A DNA stretch of 64,000 nucleotides from contig OU612067.1 in NCBI GenBank assembly GCA_914767715.1, positions 17,487,001 through 17,551,000 of the forward strand, given 5' to 3'. The position numbers and the translations under genes are program-made. The stretch comes from Membranipora membranacea (lineage: Eukaryota > Bryozoa > Gymnolaemata > Cheilostomatida > Membraniporidae). Below are positions 11,864 to 41,400 of the stretch, one piece after another (position 1 is the stretch's first letter; every line of letters begins with the position of its first letter). The notes under the pieces were generated by a model. It worked only from the letters and a program-made list of their open reading frames with translations, was not told the DNA's origin and did no database searches.

Positions 11864-14800
11864 ATGGAAGGCCAGTTTGATACCATCTGGCTAATTATCA
11901 TCATCTTTTCCTGCAGGGCATCATTTGGTGAGTTATATTGCTTACATCCCTTATTGTTTCTTTTGCCGAACTAAAATAAAACAAATGCTCAATATATAAA
12001 AAAAGATGGGGGCTTGGTTTGTGTTTGTTCTAGTAAGGCTACATAATAACTATGTGTACTATTTCTCCCAGGTTCATCAAGCTTGATGTTCTGTAGCGAC
12101 AGCCTGTATTCGTATAACATAAGTGAGGAGATGAATGAGCTGACCATACTCAGTCCTGGTTATCCAAATGATTACAATGGTTCAGAGGCAATTTGGAACA
12201 ACAGCAACTGCTGGATTGAAATCAATATACAAAACATAACGCTTCTTATTGACACGCTCTACCGCGAACCTAACTCGCAAAATACTGAATGTGACCCGCC
12301 ATACATAGTCAGGAAAGCCCGTAATGGTGCGACTTTGAGGTCGGAGGGGCAGCAATCATGTCCCTTGACTTTGAATGGCACAGAATATTACCGATGGACA
12401 AGTTTTATATATGGAGCTAATGTAATATATTTGGAGCTACCAAGAATACATGGTTCTGCTTTCCTGATAAACATGAAAAGTAAGTGTTATGGAAACAAAT
12501 ATCTGCAGATTGTGGCACAATTTCAAAGACCATCACTTTTTAGTTACTTCATATCTTCATCATAGACTAGACCAGCCCTTTTTCAATTATAGGCAGGTGA
12601 CAAGGCAAGCAACCTATAATGAAAATCCGTTCTTTTCAGTCCAGTCCTTTGGTGCTATTTTGGTAATCAACCTTGGCTAACGGCTTGCAAAGAGCCAAGG
12701 CAGCAGATGGGTTAGGTATTTAACATGAAAATGTTTATATCGATGAGGTATTGATCAAATTGTTGAGTATCCTGATAATGTAAATGGTACCTCAACCTTG
12801 AATTGAAACTTCTATGAATTAAACTCTGATTGATACGGAAACATGGAAACTGCTAAAATAGCTTGAGTCATATAGCTGGCATTTATTTGATTTGGTGTAT
12901 TATGATTGTTGTTTTTCAGTCATAAAATCATCAAATATCTCGATAATGTCATCACCTTCTGTGTCAGGACCTTGGCAATATCCCAAGGAGGGTTATTTGA
13001 TGAGTCATCCAGGATTCAACTTTTCTGCTCATAACTTTCCACCACCCAGTGGAAGTCGTCTCTTCTCTGTAGCAACTCAAACATCTTTGAAATGGCTCTA
13101 CATAGACCTGATTTCTTTACAAATCACAGAATCCTCACAGGGATGTAATACTGACTCTGCAGTGCTCAAAATATCAAATTTTGAAGCTCTACTGTTCTCG
13201 TCCTGCGAATATAACGAGTCCTTTTCGGAAAACTTTGTCGTCCTTGATAAATCAAATTTAACGCTTGATTTCTCTTACGCGAGTAGAAATACAGGCAGCA
13301 AAGGATTTCTTCTCTATTACAAAGGTAATTAACCTACACAATCATTTTGTTCGTATGCGTTCGAAGGCTGCTGGAAGTTACCGGACCCCCAATCATGTCA
13401 TTTGATGCATTTTTCCGCATGACCCTAACTCCCTAGCTCCATAAGTAGCTTACATGTCCTGTGTTCCTGATAGGCGAGAGTCATTTTATTGTCTGACATA
13501 AATATTTTTGTCTATGCATGCTCGTTTTGGATTTAGTCTTGTAGTTTAAGACTCCGCCTACATGGAAATCTCTGTGTCAATTGGGTCTCTTTGCTTGCCT
13601 AAGTGGAAGTTTCTTTATTTTTATAATATTATTTTACTTGACTAATGCCCCAAGAATTCTAACCCTATTGTTACAGTTGTCAAGTGTGAAACTCCTGTCC
13701 ATGCTATTGATACAAAACGTGCTGAAGACGGGAAAGGAAATGAATTCAACATTACCTGTGATCAAGGACACCAGCTGTCAGATTCAGTAACCTCAGCAAA
13801 ATTCTCATGTGAACTAGATGGAGAATGGCAGCCATACAGGCCGATTTGTAATTCGAAAGACCAATTAACAACATCTCAAACAGAAACTGCAAAGACATCA
13901 TCAACGACTGTCTCAACAACTACCACTCCAACAAAATCAACGTCAAATGGAAATGTTGTAAGAGAGACGACTTCAACCACTCCCACGGATACCGGAAAGA
14001 GTTCATCTTCAGTAATCACAGTCACCTCAACCCAAAAGACCACCACAGGTGAGCCAAGCAGATCACAATACACTTCAGTGAAAAGACGCAGAATAATGAC
14101 CAAAAAGATACCTCTAGAGAGAATGCTGATGGTACAGCATGTATATGATACATTTTAACGCCATCCTTTTACTATGTTTGCCTTGCTGTCCTGGTTTGCA
14201 TCAACAATTTGTCACATCCTTTGAAAATCTATTTGTAACTGAATTGTCGATGATGTTGGCTCATTTTACATAACCTGAATAACCACAGTCCACCACCAGA
14301 CACCACCACAAAAAATGATAAATTTAAACGCCATCCTTTTACGATGTTTGTCTTGTTGTCCTGGTTTGTTTCAGCCTTCAACCATTTGTTATATCCTTTG
14401 AAAATGCATTCATAATTGAATCGTCGATGATGTTGGCTGATTTTACATAATGTTAAAAACCACTCCAACACCCACTCCTTCAACTCCACTGGCACCCTTC
14501 TAAACCTCCTTCTCCCAAGACAATATTATTAATTTCCAAATTGGTACTTATGATTTAATATTTAATTAATATGGCTATGATCGTGACCAGACCAGGTCTG
14601 GAAATTTTTCCACCCAAAAAGAAGGTAAAACCTGATAACAACCTTACCTTGCTGGTACCCAAATATCCTTATCGCCTATGTATCTGGAATTACTAAAAAC
14701 ATCAGGTGGATTATAACTTACATCCATTGGCCAGATTATCCTGGGAATTCCAAATGATGCATTGTGGGAATGTTGTTAATACTAGTAACTCAACACTATA

Positions 14801-15419
14801 TCAACTGCACATGGTTTTTATATACCCTAACATATCATTGCTGGAATTCACATTAAGCTTTACCACATGTAGATAATGATGGAGCTATAGGAAACTGTTC
14901 TAGTGTATTTGACAAGAAATTGATCATTGCGGTCGGAAGCGGTGGCCTTGTTCTACTTGCACTACTCAGTATCACAGTAGTTGTCCTCTCGCTAAAGCTA
15001 GCCAAGTACAATAGAATGGATCCCTACAACAAAACTCATACTCCAACGAATGATGAAGCAAGAAATAGCAGTAGCTATGATTACATAGACAGCAGGGAAC
15101 TGAAAATAAGGCCAACACTTCAACCAACTGAAGCTGAAAGGGGAGGCAACTTTCCTGAATCTGATCAACCAATCACTAGTTCTAATGGTATGTTCTCTGC
15201 GTTTGTCCTCATACCGTCAATAAATTGACATTGCTTGAATATTTTCTTTAAAATGCAGAGTAAATAGTGCTGCATGATATCAGACTGTTTGAAGAATAAT
15301 ATTATTCTGGTTTAGTCTACCTCATTACTATTGTTACTATCACAGGTAATTATGACACCCTCATCCACACATCAGATCAGAGTGACGATCACCGATACTC
15401 TACTTTGAAGCAGCCCTGA
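11864..15419 (+). CDS. Gene C: CUB-CUB-Sushi receptor with ITAM-like tail
   Basis: Six exons, all joined in phase 1: 11864-11927 (signal peptide), 12072-12479 (CUB-like 1), 12920-13324 (CUB-like 2), 13677-14048 (Sushi and Thr/Ser stalk), 14873-15187 (membrane segment IIAVGSGGLVLLALLSITVV, then KLAKYNR and tail) and 15346-15419 (last exon, stop TGA). The ectodomain is a close copy of gene B in inverted orientation, whereas the membrane and tail exons match gene D instead. The tail has SSYDYIDSREL, which fits the S-x-Y-x-x-I inhibitory-motif pattern, and ends with YDTL, 11 residues, YSTL, which resembles an ITAM with a long spacer. Activating or inhibitory signalling through SH2 proteins is inferred. 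The chimeric origin is supported by a duplicated intron segment at 14,150-14,475. Confidence 0.88.
14150..14475. repeat. Tandem pair of ~150-bp intron segments at chimera junction
   Basis: The segment starting AACGCCATCCTTTTAC occurs at about 14,157-14,300 and again at about 14,329-14,475. The first copy resembles gene B (7,565-7,710, reversed) and the second resembles gene D (46,507-46,650); B and D each have one copy. This marks the join between a B-like 5' half and a D-like 3' half. Confidence 0.75.
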
Positions 15420-16489
15420 GCTTAATTCCATCCATTGATTAATCGGATTTAGTGCAAAAGTATCACAGAGCTACCAGTAAACTGGAAATGAGTCAAGGCA
15501 ACTTTTAACCGGGATAAGTGTCTGTACCCCAAAATGGTGTTGACAACAGCAGATCTAGGATACAAGTGAATACCACAATCAATCTTGACACAACAGAGTT
15601 ATAACCTAAATATCAAAATGTATTTATCTTCCGAGCATTCTTTCATTTGTTTTTTTTCATGTCCTAGTTCCTTGTCAGTGTTAATTGACTTCCTCATGAT
15701 TTGTCTGATTTTGGTTGTTTGTCGTTTTGTTTGCTGTTTGGACTGTAAAAAGTATTTTTAATTTTTTAATCTGATTGTTGCATGATTCAACCACAGCTTT
15801 TTTAATAGGTATAACATCCAAAATGTTCTAACAATTGGAATTGCATTTCAAATCTGTATGGTGGTAGCCTTGATGAGTTCTGAACACTGTCTTAATTACT
15901 ATAAGCTATATAGTGTTTTTTTATCTAACTCGAAAGCACATAATCACAGTGTGTCTTTTTATGTGTGTCTATCTATTGATTTACCAGATTCTCAATGACG
16001 TATGTTGTATGACAAAGAGTTTTCTCTTCCTGTATAAAGATAGGACAGCCTATGCACACTGATTACATGTGCTTGGAAGCAATAATTTCAGGCATTAATC
16101 AATTCAAATATGCTGATACAAATCCCACTGAGATATTGTTACTGACAGCGTTAATATGTTCCTGGCCATTTTATCACTGCATGCCCCTTTTACATGGAGC
16201 CAGCATCAAGAAGCTCTGAGTATTCATTCCTGCGAGATCCTGTCTTTGAGCTGAGACTGAAGTTTGAAGTTTGAAAGAGTGATCGCTACTCACTGAAAGG
16301 TGATTCACACCGCAGCAGCCTTGTGGCCAAATCATACAATAATCGACATCGCAATTAGATTAGTTTTTGTTACGCTTGCGTAGCTCGTCTTGGTGGATGA
16401 TGTTCCGCTTGTAAGGACATCTAAACCTTTCTTGAAGTATTTAACTTCAATTTACAAGAGTTCCAGCAGTAACATAGGCTGTAATTAGC
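14325..16489 (+). repeat. 2.2-kb segmental duplication shared with gene D 3' half
   Basis: Nearly identical to 46,507-48,668, including the membrane and last exons, their introns and about 1.07 kb of 3' flank (15,420-16,489). Identity ends abruptly after the shared string AACATAGGCTGTAATTAG, which marks the duplication edge. The 3' flank itself has no recognised gene. Confidence 0.88.
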
Positions 16490-16746
16490 CTGGGCAGGCT
16501 GTCAGGGGTGGGTGTGTGGGAAAGTGTTTGTTTCTTGTATTGCACTTTATGTAATGATTGGTTGATAATGTGATGCTAATAACTCGCATTAGAGCCGTCT
16601 GGGCACTTAGACTACACTTCATGGAGACTATGACATCATAATGTGGAGGATGAGAGTTACCTCCCCTCATGGGGGGCACTTTTTTTTTATCTTCTGTAAT
16701 TAGTTTAACCTTGTCACCGGACCACAAGATTAGGTTAGGTTAGTTT

Positions 16747-18221
16747 GAACCTACTTCCCACAATCAATGGTGACCTGCAATTGTTCGTTCAAAATATTTA
16801 ATAGATAAATCACAATTAACATAAAAATATAATATAGAATGCTTACATTGCCATGGCTACTTACACTGAGTTTTATAAAAACTCTTAGACCATGTAATGT
16901 AATGCAGCTTAAACTTGTGTATTGAACCATGAGTGTTTTTTTTAATTTCACCATGGAGTGTAGTAGGTTTTAGGTATAGGTTATCCTTAAAACAAGTTTG
17001 ATCCATTTTGCCCGCAGTCAGATCATACCCATTCTACTGGCGAGTCGCAGGCGGCCCAAACCCTAAATGCAGGCAAATTGGATCATGCTTGATCTAGCTT
17101 ATACTAGAGCAGTCAATGCTAGCTTGAGTCCAATTTAGTTTGCTTGGGGTGACTGAATGTGGCTAGCACCAGTTTTGACTAGCTAGGAATGGAGCCAGTC
17201 AGTTATTGCTCTATTTCAAGACTGCGAGATTTCTTACCCCTCTAGGTTTGTTTGGATATGGGGAACTCACACATGAAGCAGTATCATTTATTTCAAAAAC
17301 TTTCCATCTACTAGCTCTATGGATTGTAAAGAAATCAGACCCTTTTGTGTTAGCTGTTGATATTAATGTATAAACTGCTCTGATATGACAGCGAGAAAAA
17401 CTTGCGACACAGAAAGTGGTGCGGTGCCTGCAATGGCAGCACTATCTTTATTCCTGCAGGGGTAGAAGCTTTCATAACGCAATTACAGTGTATTACTCTT
17501 TGATTGAGTGTATTTCAATTAGGTATCAGTAGCTGGCTATTATGTTAATTTTTAGATGACATGATCGCTCTATATTGAAGTAGCTCTGTATAGCTTTCTG
17601 ATTGGATTAAACTAAAATTGGCTAACTGACCCTAATTTTGCAAGGAGCAGTATTTTATAATTTTTTATCTTGACAGAGTTCTAGCGCTATAAAATTTTAT
17701 TTCAGTGTCGAAGGACGCTCATTACCAGGCTACGCAACAGTGTGAGTAGGTACATGCCAATGCCAGTGTCTCAGGAAAACTGGCAGTTAAAATGCCCACT
17801 TTTGTTTGTGACAAGTTAAAGGACCTCCACTGACATGGCAAATAATACAAATGTGGACGTGACAAGTCTTCAGCTGGCTACATGGGACGTAAAGGTACGC
17901 ACAGAGGCAAAGGGTGTTAGGGTCAGGGAAATTTACTGAAGTCAAAAATTAACATGCAAACTTATTTGATAGGCAATCAAAATCAAAATGATGCGCTAGA
18001 TATTTAGTGTTGGTAACAGTTGTATCTATCAGCAATGCGTGACTTATTAGGTAGAGTAGAGGTATATATCCTTTTGGTAATAACTTTAAACCCCAATTTT
18101 CTCCCCTGATGCTTACTCTGAATCCACTCATTATACTACTGAAATAGCCATCACAAGCTATATAGTTTATCTATTGATTGACTAACCATGCGCAAGGATT
18201 ACCATCAATTTCCCTCCTTCA
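16747..18221. repeat. Long dispersed repeat, copy 1
   Basis: About 17,110-18,221 is nearly identical to 62,855-64,000 at the window end, and a short piece at 16,747-16,785 matches 62,793-62,830. Copy 1 carries about 320 bp (16,785-17,105) that copy 2 lacks. No reading frame of note is present, so the family is unassigned. The copies have the same orientation and lie about 46 kb apart. Confidence 0.8.
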
Positions 18222-19650
18222 CCAGAACAAATTTGCTCACTAAGCTACCTTGTTGTATTAGCGTATTTGTCTGACACTTACTTCTCCATTGTCGTTTGCT
18301 CAATAAAACAGAAGCTTGAAATTATCAATATAAGCTTACGTTATTTACGGTAAACAGAAATTGCCCTTCCTGCCAAGTGGAGCACAACACAAAGGCAGTC
18401 AGTTTGAACTAGAAGCATGACAAGTTTGGGGTCATGCTTACTGTTTTTGAAGAAATTTAAGATCACTGTTGGAAATAGCTTTACGTCTGATGCAGCGTCA
18501 AAGGACCACAATGAATCCGACAAATCCTCACAGGTACTTTTTATTAGTATGTTACGCCTTATTTCTTAACGTTCTTCACCTCACGTCCGTTTTTGGAGAT
18601 ATAACCAGTTTCGCGTATATCCATTGAATTCCATATCTGGAACAGCAGCTCACTCATAGCCTTATAATCTGTATCTACTCAGTTGAGGGGATTTTTTTGT
18701 AAACTCACTTGATTTCTTGACCTCAGTGATATTGAGAGAATAAAAGGTTTATCTATGTCTGTGAGTCCCTAGTAGATCACGTGACAGTCAACAGACTGAA
18801 ACTACTAGTAGCCGCTAAACTTTCCATTGAATAATGCTTTTCTGTTTGGTATTATCACAACAGAGATGGATAATAATTGTTCTGTCAGAATCACATCAAG
18901 AATAAAACACAAAGGCTATTAAACAAACAACTTGTTGCTCACAGCAAAATGTTTTTTAATCACCAAACAATTTTGGCATGATCCAAAAACCTACTAGGGA
19001 CTGAGCTGATGTCCATTGAGATATTTTATCTATGTCTATTGGGAAATACAGCTCCTTGATTGGAGAATGGTGAGTTGATGATACCATTCTGGGAATAGTA
19101 AAATTCAATGCGTATATCCTATTCTTTTTTTAAATAAATGAAGCTAACTTACTTACAACATATGTTGATAATGAATCATACTACAGCGTGGTTTACCCGC
19201 TGGCACTTTTGGCTGATGAACATGAATCTCATCAAATAAAAATCATGCCGAAAAAAAAACAAAAACTGGGACTAGAATTAAAACATTTATTCTCACCTAT
19301 TGTCTAGTAATTTATGTTAGGATGCTTGACTAGTATTCCAACCAGTGATCGGACATCTAACTGTTTGATGCTTTGATAGGATCCAACTTCCCAACACATA
19401 AATCAGTTGGACGTCTGAAATGTCCATCCTTGCTGTTTAGTAAGAAACAGAAGATTGAGCTGCCCCCAAAGAGGGGCGCAAGGTGCCCTAAATCCTCATA
19501 CTGAGAATGTGATACATCCTAGAAAACTAGAATACATCCTAGGGGTGAGGCCATAGAAGACCTCCTGAACGTAGGTGTGCAGCGAGCTGCCAAAACTGAA
19601 CTGGCACTTTGATCTTGGCCAATAGGCCAATAGGCCGAAATTTCCATCCT
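18222..19650. other. Unassigned non-coding stretch
   Basis: I see no supportable exon. It contains a possible small element: AGTCCCTAGTAG at 18764-18775 and its reverse complement at 18991-19002, spanning about 240 bp, with no clear target-site duplication. A missing 5' exon of the nitric oxide synthase could lie here, but none was recognised. Confidence 0.4.
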
Positions 19651-19795
19651 TAGTTTAAGCGCTTAAACTGTGTCGGCATAGCTGGTAGTGGCATTTCATT
19701 ATCAACTAATTTCCCAACCAAGAGTGGGAAAGTGGTTGATAATGAAATGCCACTACCAGCTATGCCGACACAGTTTAAGCGCTTTAACTAGTCCA
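19651..19795. repeat. Hairpin of ~70-bp arms just before the first NOS exon seen
   Basis: Arms at about 19,651-19,720 and 19,725-19,795 are reverse complements; the outer ~55 bp are almost perfect and include AACTGTGTCGGCATAGC and its complement. It ends only ~37 bp before the acceptor of the exon at 19,832. It is probably a small foldback element. Confidence 0.75.
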
Positions 19796-19831
19796 TCCTG
19801 TATAAAAACGATCCACAAATCTGCATTTCAG

Positions 19832-37007
<17,176 letters not shown>

Positions 37008-38436
37008 GCCTATCAACTCGAGGTTTGAAGTTGGGTTATCGCGAAATATAATACCAAGCAAAGTTGGTGTTTGCTGTCAATTTTTAACAGCTTGATAATT
37101 ACTTTCCTCAACAGACAATAACTTATTTATATTTAAGTTTTACGTTATCTTCATGTCACATAACATTCATTTGTTACATCATGTCAATTATATTAACTGT
37201 TACATCATCTGTGTATCATGATTCATTATTCATAACTGTTATGGCCTATTGTTGTCAAAAAAGCTCATGAAAACCTTCTTTTTAATATATAAAAGAGCTT
37301 TTATAGCTTTTCACAGTTATGTATGTACAATCTCTCAAAGACATCGTTATACGATATAGTGTTTCGTTATATCATAGTGTTCTGGTGGTTTGGTTACAGT
37401 TTTTTTTTACAATTTATTTGCATTCCAACTGAAGAATATCGCATAACTTTTTATTGTGCTATAATGGAGAAATAATAATATATGAAAGAATTTAATACAA
37501 TAAAAAACATAATAAATATAACTTTAGGAATCTGTTGTTCGGCCACATCACAAAAAAAATTTGAATTTGACTTAGGTTAATCAGCTTTTTGTAGATTGAA
37601 TTATTCATAAAATAACTCACAACCTGCTTCTCATATAGAGGGGGAGACAACCATAACTATGATGTCATAAGTGTCCAAGCGTTTGTGTGCTGTCGGTAAG
37701 TCCAAACAATAAAGGAGCAATTCTAAGCATACATATGATTTACAAAGTCATTCAGGGTAAAAGTCTGCAGCTTTTCATACATAAAAAGAAAACATTTTTC
37801 TCATAGGATATGGCTGCTAATAATTTTCTTCTCAGTTTACTGCGTAAGCTATGAACAAATGTCATTTAAAAATATTCTATCAAAATAAACAATAGCACTC
37901 GGTTATTTGGACAAGTGGCAGCTCAACCAAACTCCGCAGTTTCATGCCAAAGACAAGCTGCCAAGCTCTCTTCGATCACCTCAGTCTGCAACATCATATC
38001 AAAGCCTAAATGCGCAGCGATATCCGATTCAAATATTCAAATAATTTTTTTCTGCCCAAATTACTCAAAAATTAGAAAGAATACTCCCAAAATAGATACA
38101 TATCAAACCCTTAGAACACAACTTTGCATTCAGGTGACGAATCTGGCTGATTTTCTAAAAATGCCTGACAGATTTACTACTAATATATGCTAAATCAAAT
38201 TTGTCTGGGGCCTCTGAATACTCTTGGTGCCATACATCGCCTGTACTCTGACTAATTTATTCCATCATCCATCTCAGTCCCCCTCATAAGACAAGACAAA
38301 ACAAAGCTTGGTTGTAATGTTGAATACTGGTTTAATCACATATCCTGCTGTCGACCGGCAGCACAGACTCGCATGATGACACAATCTGTGCCGTGTAGAC
38401 TTGTTATTTCCAATTTCCTATCTCTGGGTGGTAATT
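37008..38436. other. Convergent intergenic region between NOS and the TRIM gene
   Basis: Both genes end here, so it holds their 3' untranslated regions. AATAAA occurs at 37,499 for NOS, and on the minus strand at 38,256-38,261 for the TRIM gene. An open frame at 37,915-38,193 shows no family resemblance and is not called. Confidence 0.5.
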
Positions 38437-41400
38437 CTATTTAATGTCGAACAGTAAGATACCAGAATCACCACATGCCGTGACAAGCTTATTGCCGGAG
38501 ACTGAAATTGTGTTGATTGTGGCAACTTTGTTCAGGTCTGGGTGAGTAAGCTCTGTCATCAACTGGCCTAGAATTAAGAAAAAACTGCGTTATTGATACT
38601 GATAATGAGTTTCTAACACTGCTTCTATTCAAAGCTGGATCACAGCATCATGGATTCAAAACATCTTGAGTGAAATCATCACAAGCAGAGACTGTAATTT
38701 TGGTATTTGACATTCTCATGTGAGACACTCTGGCATCCTATACACTGACCTGTACTGGAGTTGACGACATATATTTTCTTTGCGTTCTGGCTGGCCACAT
38801 AGATAAGTCCAGCTGAATCTGATGTGATATCTACAGGTGAATCAAGGCCATTAAGAATCCAGACAGGATTTCTGTTGGGGATTGAATACTTGTAGAGCTT
38901 ACCATTGGTCTCGTCACTTACTATGACCTCCGAACGAGATATCATGTGCAATCCCCAGGACGAAGTTATACCAGCTAGCTGAAATGTATAGACCCTCAGA
39001 TCAGTTATTTACTGTGAATGCATCATCAACCTATCCCCATTGGAAAAGTCCGAACAGCTCAACTAAAGGCGAATAATTTATTTTTGAGGAATCAGAATGC
39101 TCTGAAATCATAAGAGGTAGAGTAGGAAAAATATAGACGGGCCAAGTAGATAAGTTAATCACAAAGTCACAAGCCGTGTCAAAGTGAGATTATTATTAAC
39201 TAAAACTTAATTTCAAAATTTGATTGAATCCTTTACACGTAACCTTAAATTGTATTAAAGTTCTGAGAACAGTAAAAAGTTAAGATGGAATGGGGTTTTG
39301 GGCGACAGCAAACTTTAAGGCGACCATTCGAAAAGAGCAGTGGTATGTATGGAATAAAATAATAAGAGGTTTCAATAGCGTTAATCGTTGGTACTTGCCC
39401 TTACACCGAAGTGTTCGTTGGTTGCTAAAGAGCATACAGTAAGCTTCACAGTAGAATCATCAGCAGATGAAAGGGTACAAATTCGATCATAAAGTGCACC
39501 TATACTGACAAAATGCCGTATCTTCTCCTCAGACATCCAAAAAGCAGTTTTCAGAGGTGAGGGATCATCATGCAACATCGGCTTAAGCCACATCGTCAGT
39601 ATATACCCATCTTTGTCCGGAACCTTAATTTGCCTCTCAACAGCAATACTACTTTTTAACTTCCCCATATTGTCTAATGTATCAGCTGAAATGACGGCTA
39701 GTTTTTCATTCATTACTGCGCACAAGAACTTGTTTTCAGATATGCAACCTATCCGATCTGATCTTATCCACTCAGCAGAAAATGCTTTATAAGATTCAGT
39801 GTTCAATAACTCCAATCTGTGTGGCTGGGGAGAAGTTTTCAACATGTCCCCCAATTCACCTGTAATGACACACATAATCATGAGTTGATGGGTGTAAATG
39901 TGATGTATCGTTGTGCAATTTGGTGTTTCTTATCCCACAGCCATACACCCTGTCCGCCTATATATATCTGTTTGCAAAGGAAACTTACCACATGATAAGA
40001 ATAATGAGAAGAGCTTCACATCTTTTGATGCTTCTGTAGAGCCAGCTAGTAGCTTCTCTGTATCACCAACTCTATACTGAACATTGCGTATTATGTGAAC
40101 TTCTCGACTATGGTTTGTAAAATCACTTAAAGAAGTGCGGGCCGCTGTGAGCTGCTCCCGCTCATTCCTGAGGCGCTCTGCTTTCTCTTCTACCGCATGA
40201 GTGTTTACATTGAGACATTCAGTTAATTCCTCTTCTATAGTTTCACCTTGTTCTTGTATCTGTCTCACCTGAGTTTATGATAAAAAAAAAGAAAATGTAT
40301 GAACACCTAGAGTCCTAGATAGTCTGAGGACTAGAGTTACAGCTACCTTGTTGTGTCAAACTCTTGTAAATAAGCTTTTTATTTATACACCTGTGGTATA
40401 CTGCACAGCTCTAGATACTGCACAGTCTCTAGATAATATACTGATTATTTGGGTGTATCTTGATTCTTGACATTTCAGTAGTTACCCAATTCAATTTGTG
40501 CTGTGAACAGGAATTCTGCAGCGCAACATGATGGATGAATTATTTCTGGGGTGATCAACGACAAAACTTGTGATCCTATTATGTCCAAATTTGCAGATCA
40601 AACTTACCAGCTCTTCAACCTTTACCTTCACCTCCATCTTTAGAGATTGCATTCTCTCCTCTAGAGAAACGAGTTTGGCCCAGCATTTCTTCTCTGCTTG
40701 AGCAAAAACATCTTCAGTATCCGATAACTTCTTTGTCAATGACTTCAGTCTTTCTGTACATATATTGGTAAACACTGCTACTTCTTTCAGAACATGGAAT
40801 TTTCTCACTCCCATTCTTGTGCCTACAATGACAAAAAAAAACTTTTTCTCTATAGTTAGGTAACGGCCAATCGCCAGAAAAATGTACGATTGGAATATAT
40901 TTTTGCAAAGACATGCAAAAGGATTACACTACCAGATATATGGAAAAATGTTTATATTGGACGCGGTACATACTTGAGTTTTTGCAGACGACCCTCGGAT
41001 CACATCTGGTACAAAACAACTCATTACACAAAGTACAGACTTCTATGAGACGATGTGCCGGATGCTCTTTGCAGAACGGTGATTCATACAGGCCTGGATA
41101 CTGCTCATAATCTTCAGCTCGAATTTTCTCGTGTTTTGTGTTTAAGACTTTTTCAACAAAGTGATCATGTGGCTAAGAATAAATTGACATTGCATGGCTA
41201 TAATACAGTTCTCTACAATGCAAGCAAGCTATCTTTCTCATGGAGACTCCAATGGGTTTTCCTATGTAATACAAATTAGTTAAGAGACAGAGCATAAACA
41301 AAAGGCAGAACAATTATTTCATAGATTTAAGAGAAACATATTACCAAAATGTGTTCTATACACATCCTCTTGTCACAGTCGAGACAGTAAGCGTTTGCAG

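Larger units (their letters stand above)
11600..14300. repeat. Right arm of 2.7-kb inverted duplication
   Basis: Reverse-complement counterpart of about 7,550-10,310. Homology to gene B stops near 14,300 inside intron 4 of gene C. From about 14,325 on the sequence instead follows gene D (46,507 onward). Confidence 0.88.

Noticed and set aside
37915-38193. 92-residue frame between NOS and the TRIM gene
   Set aside because: No recognisable motif, in a region expected to be 3' untranslated sequence.
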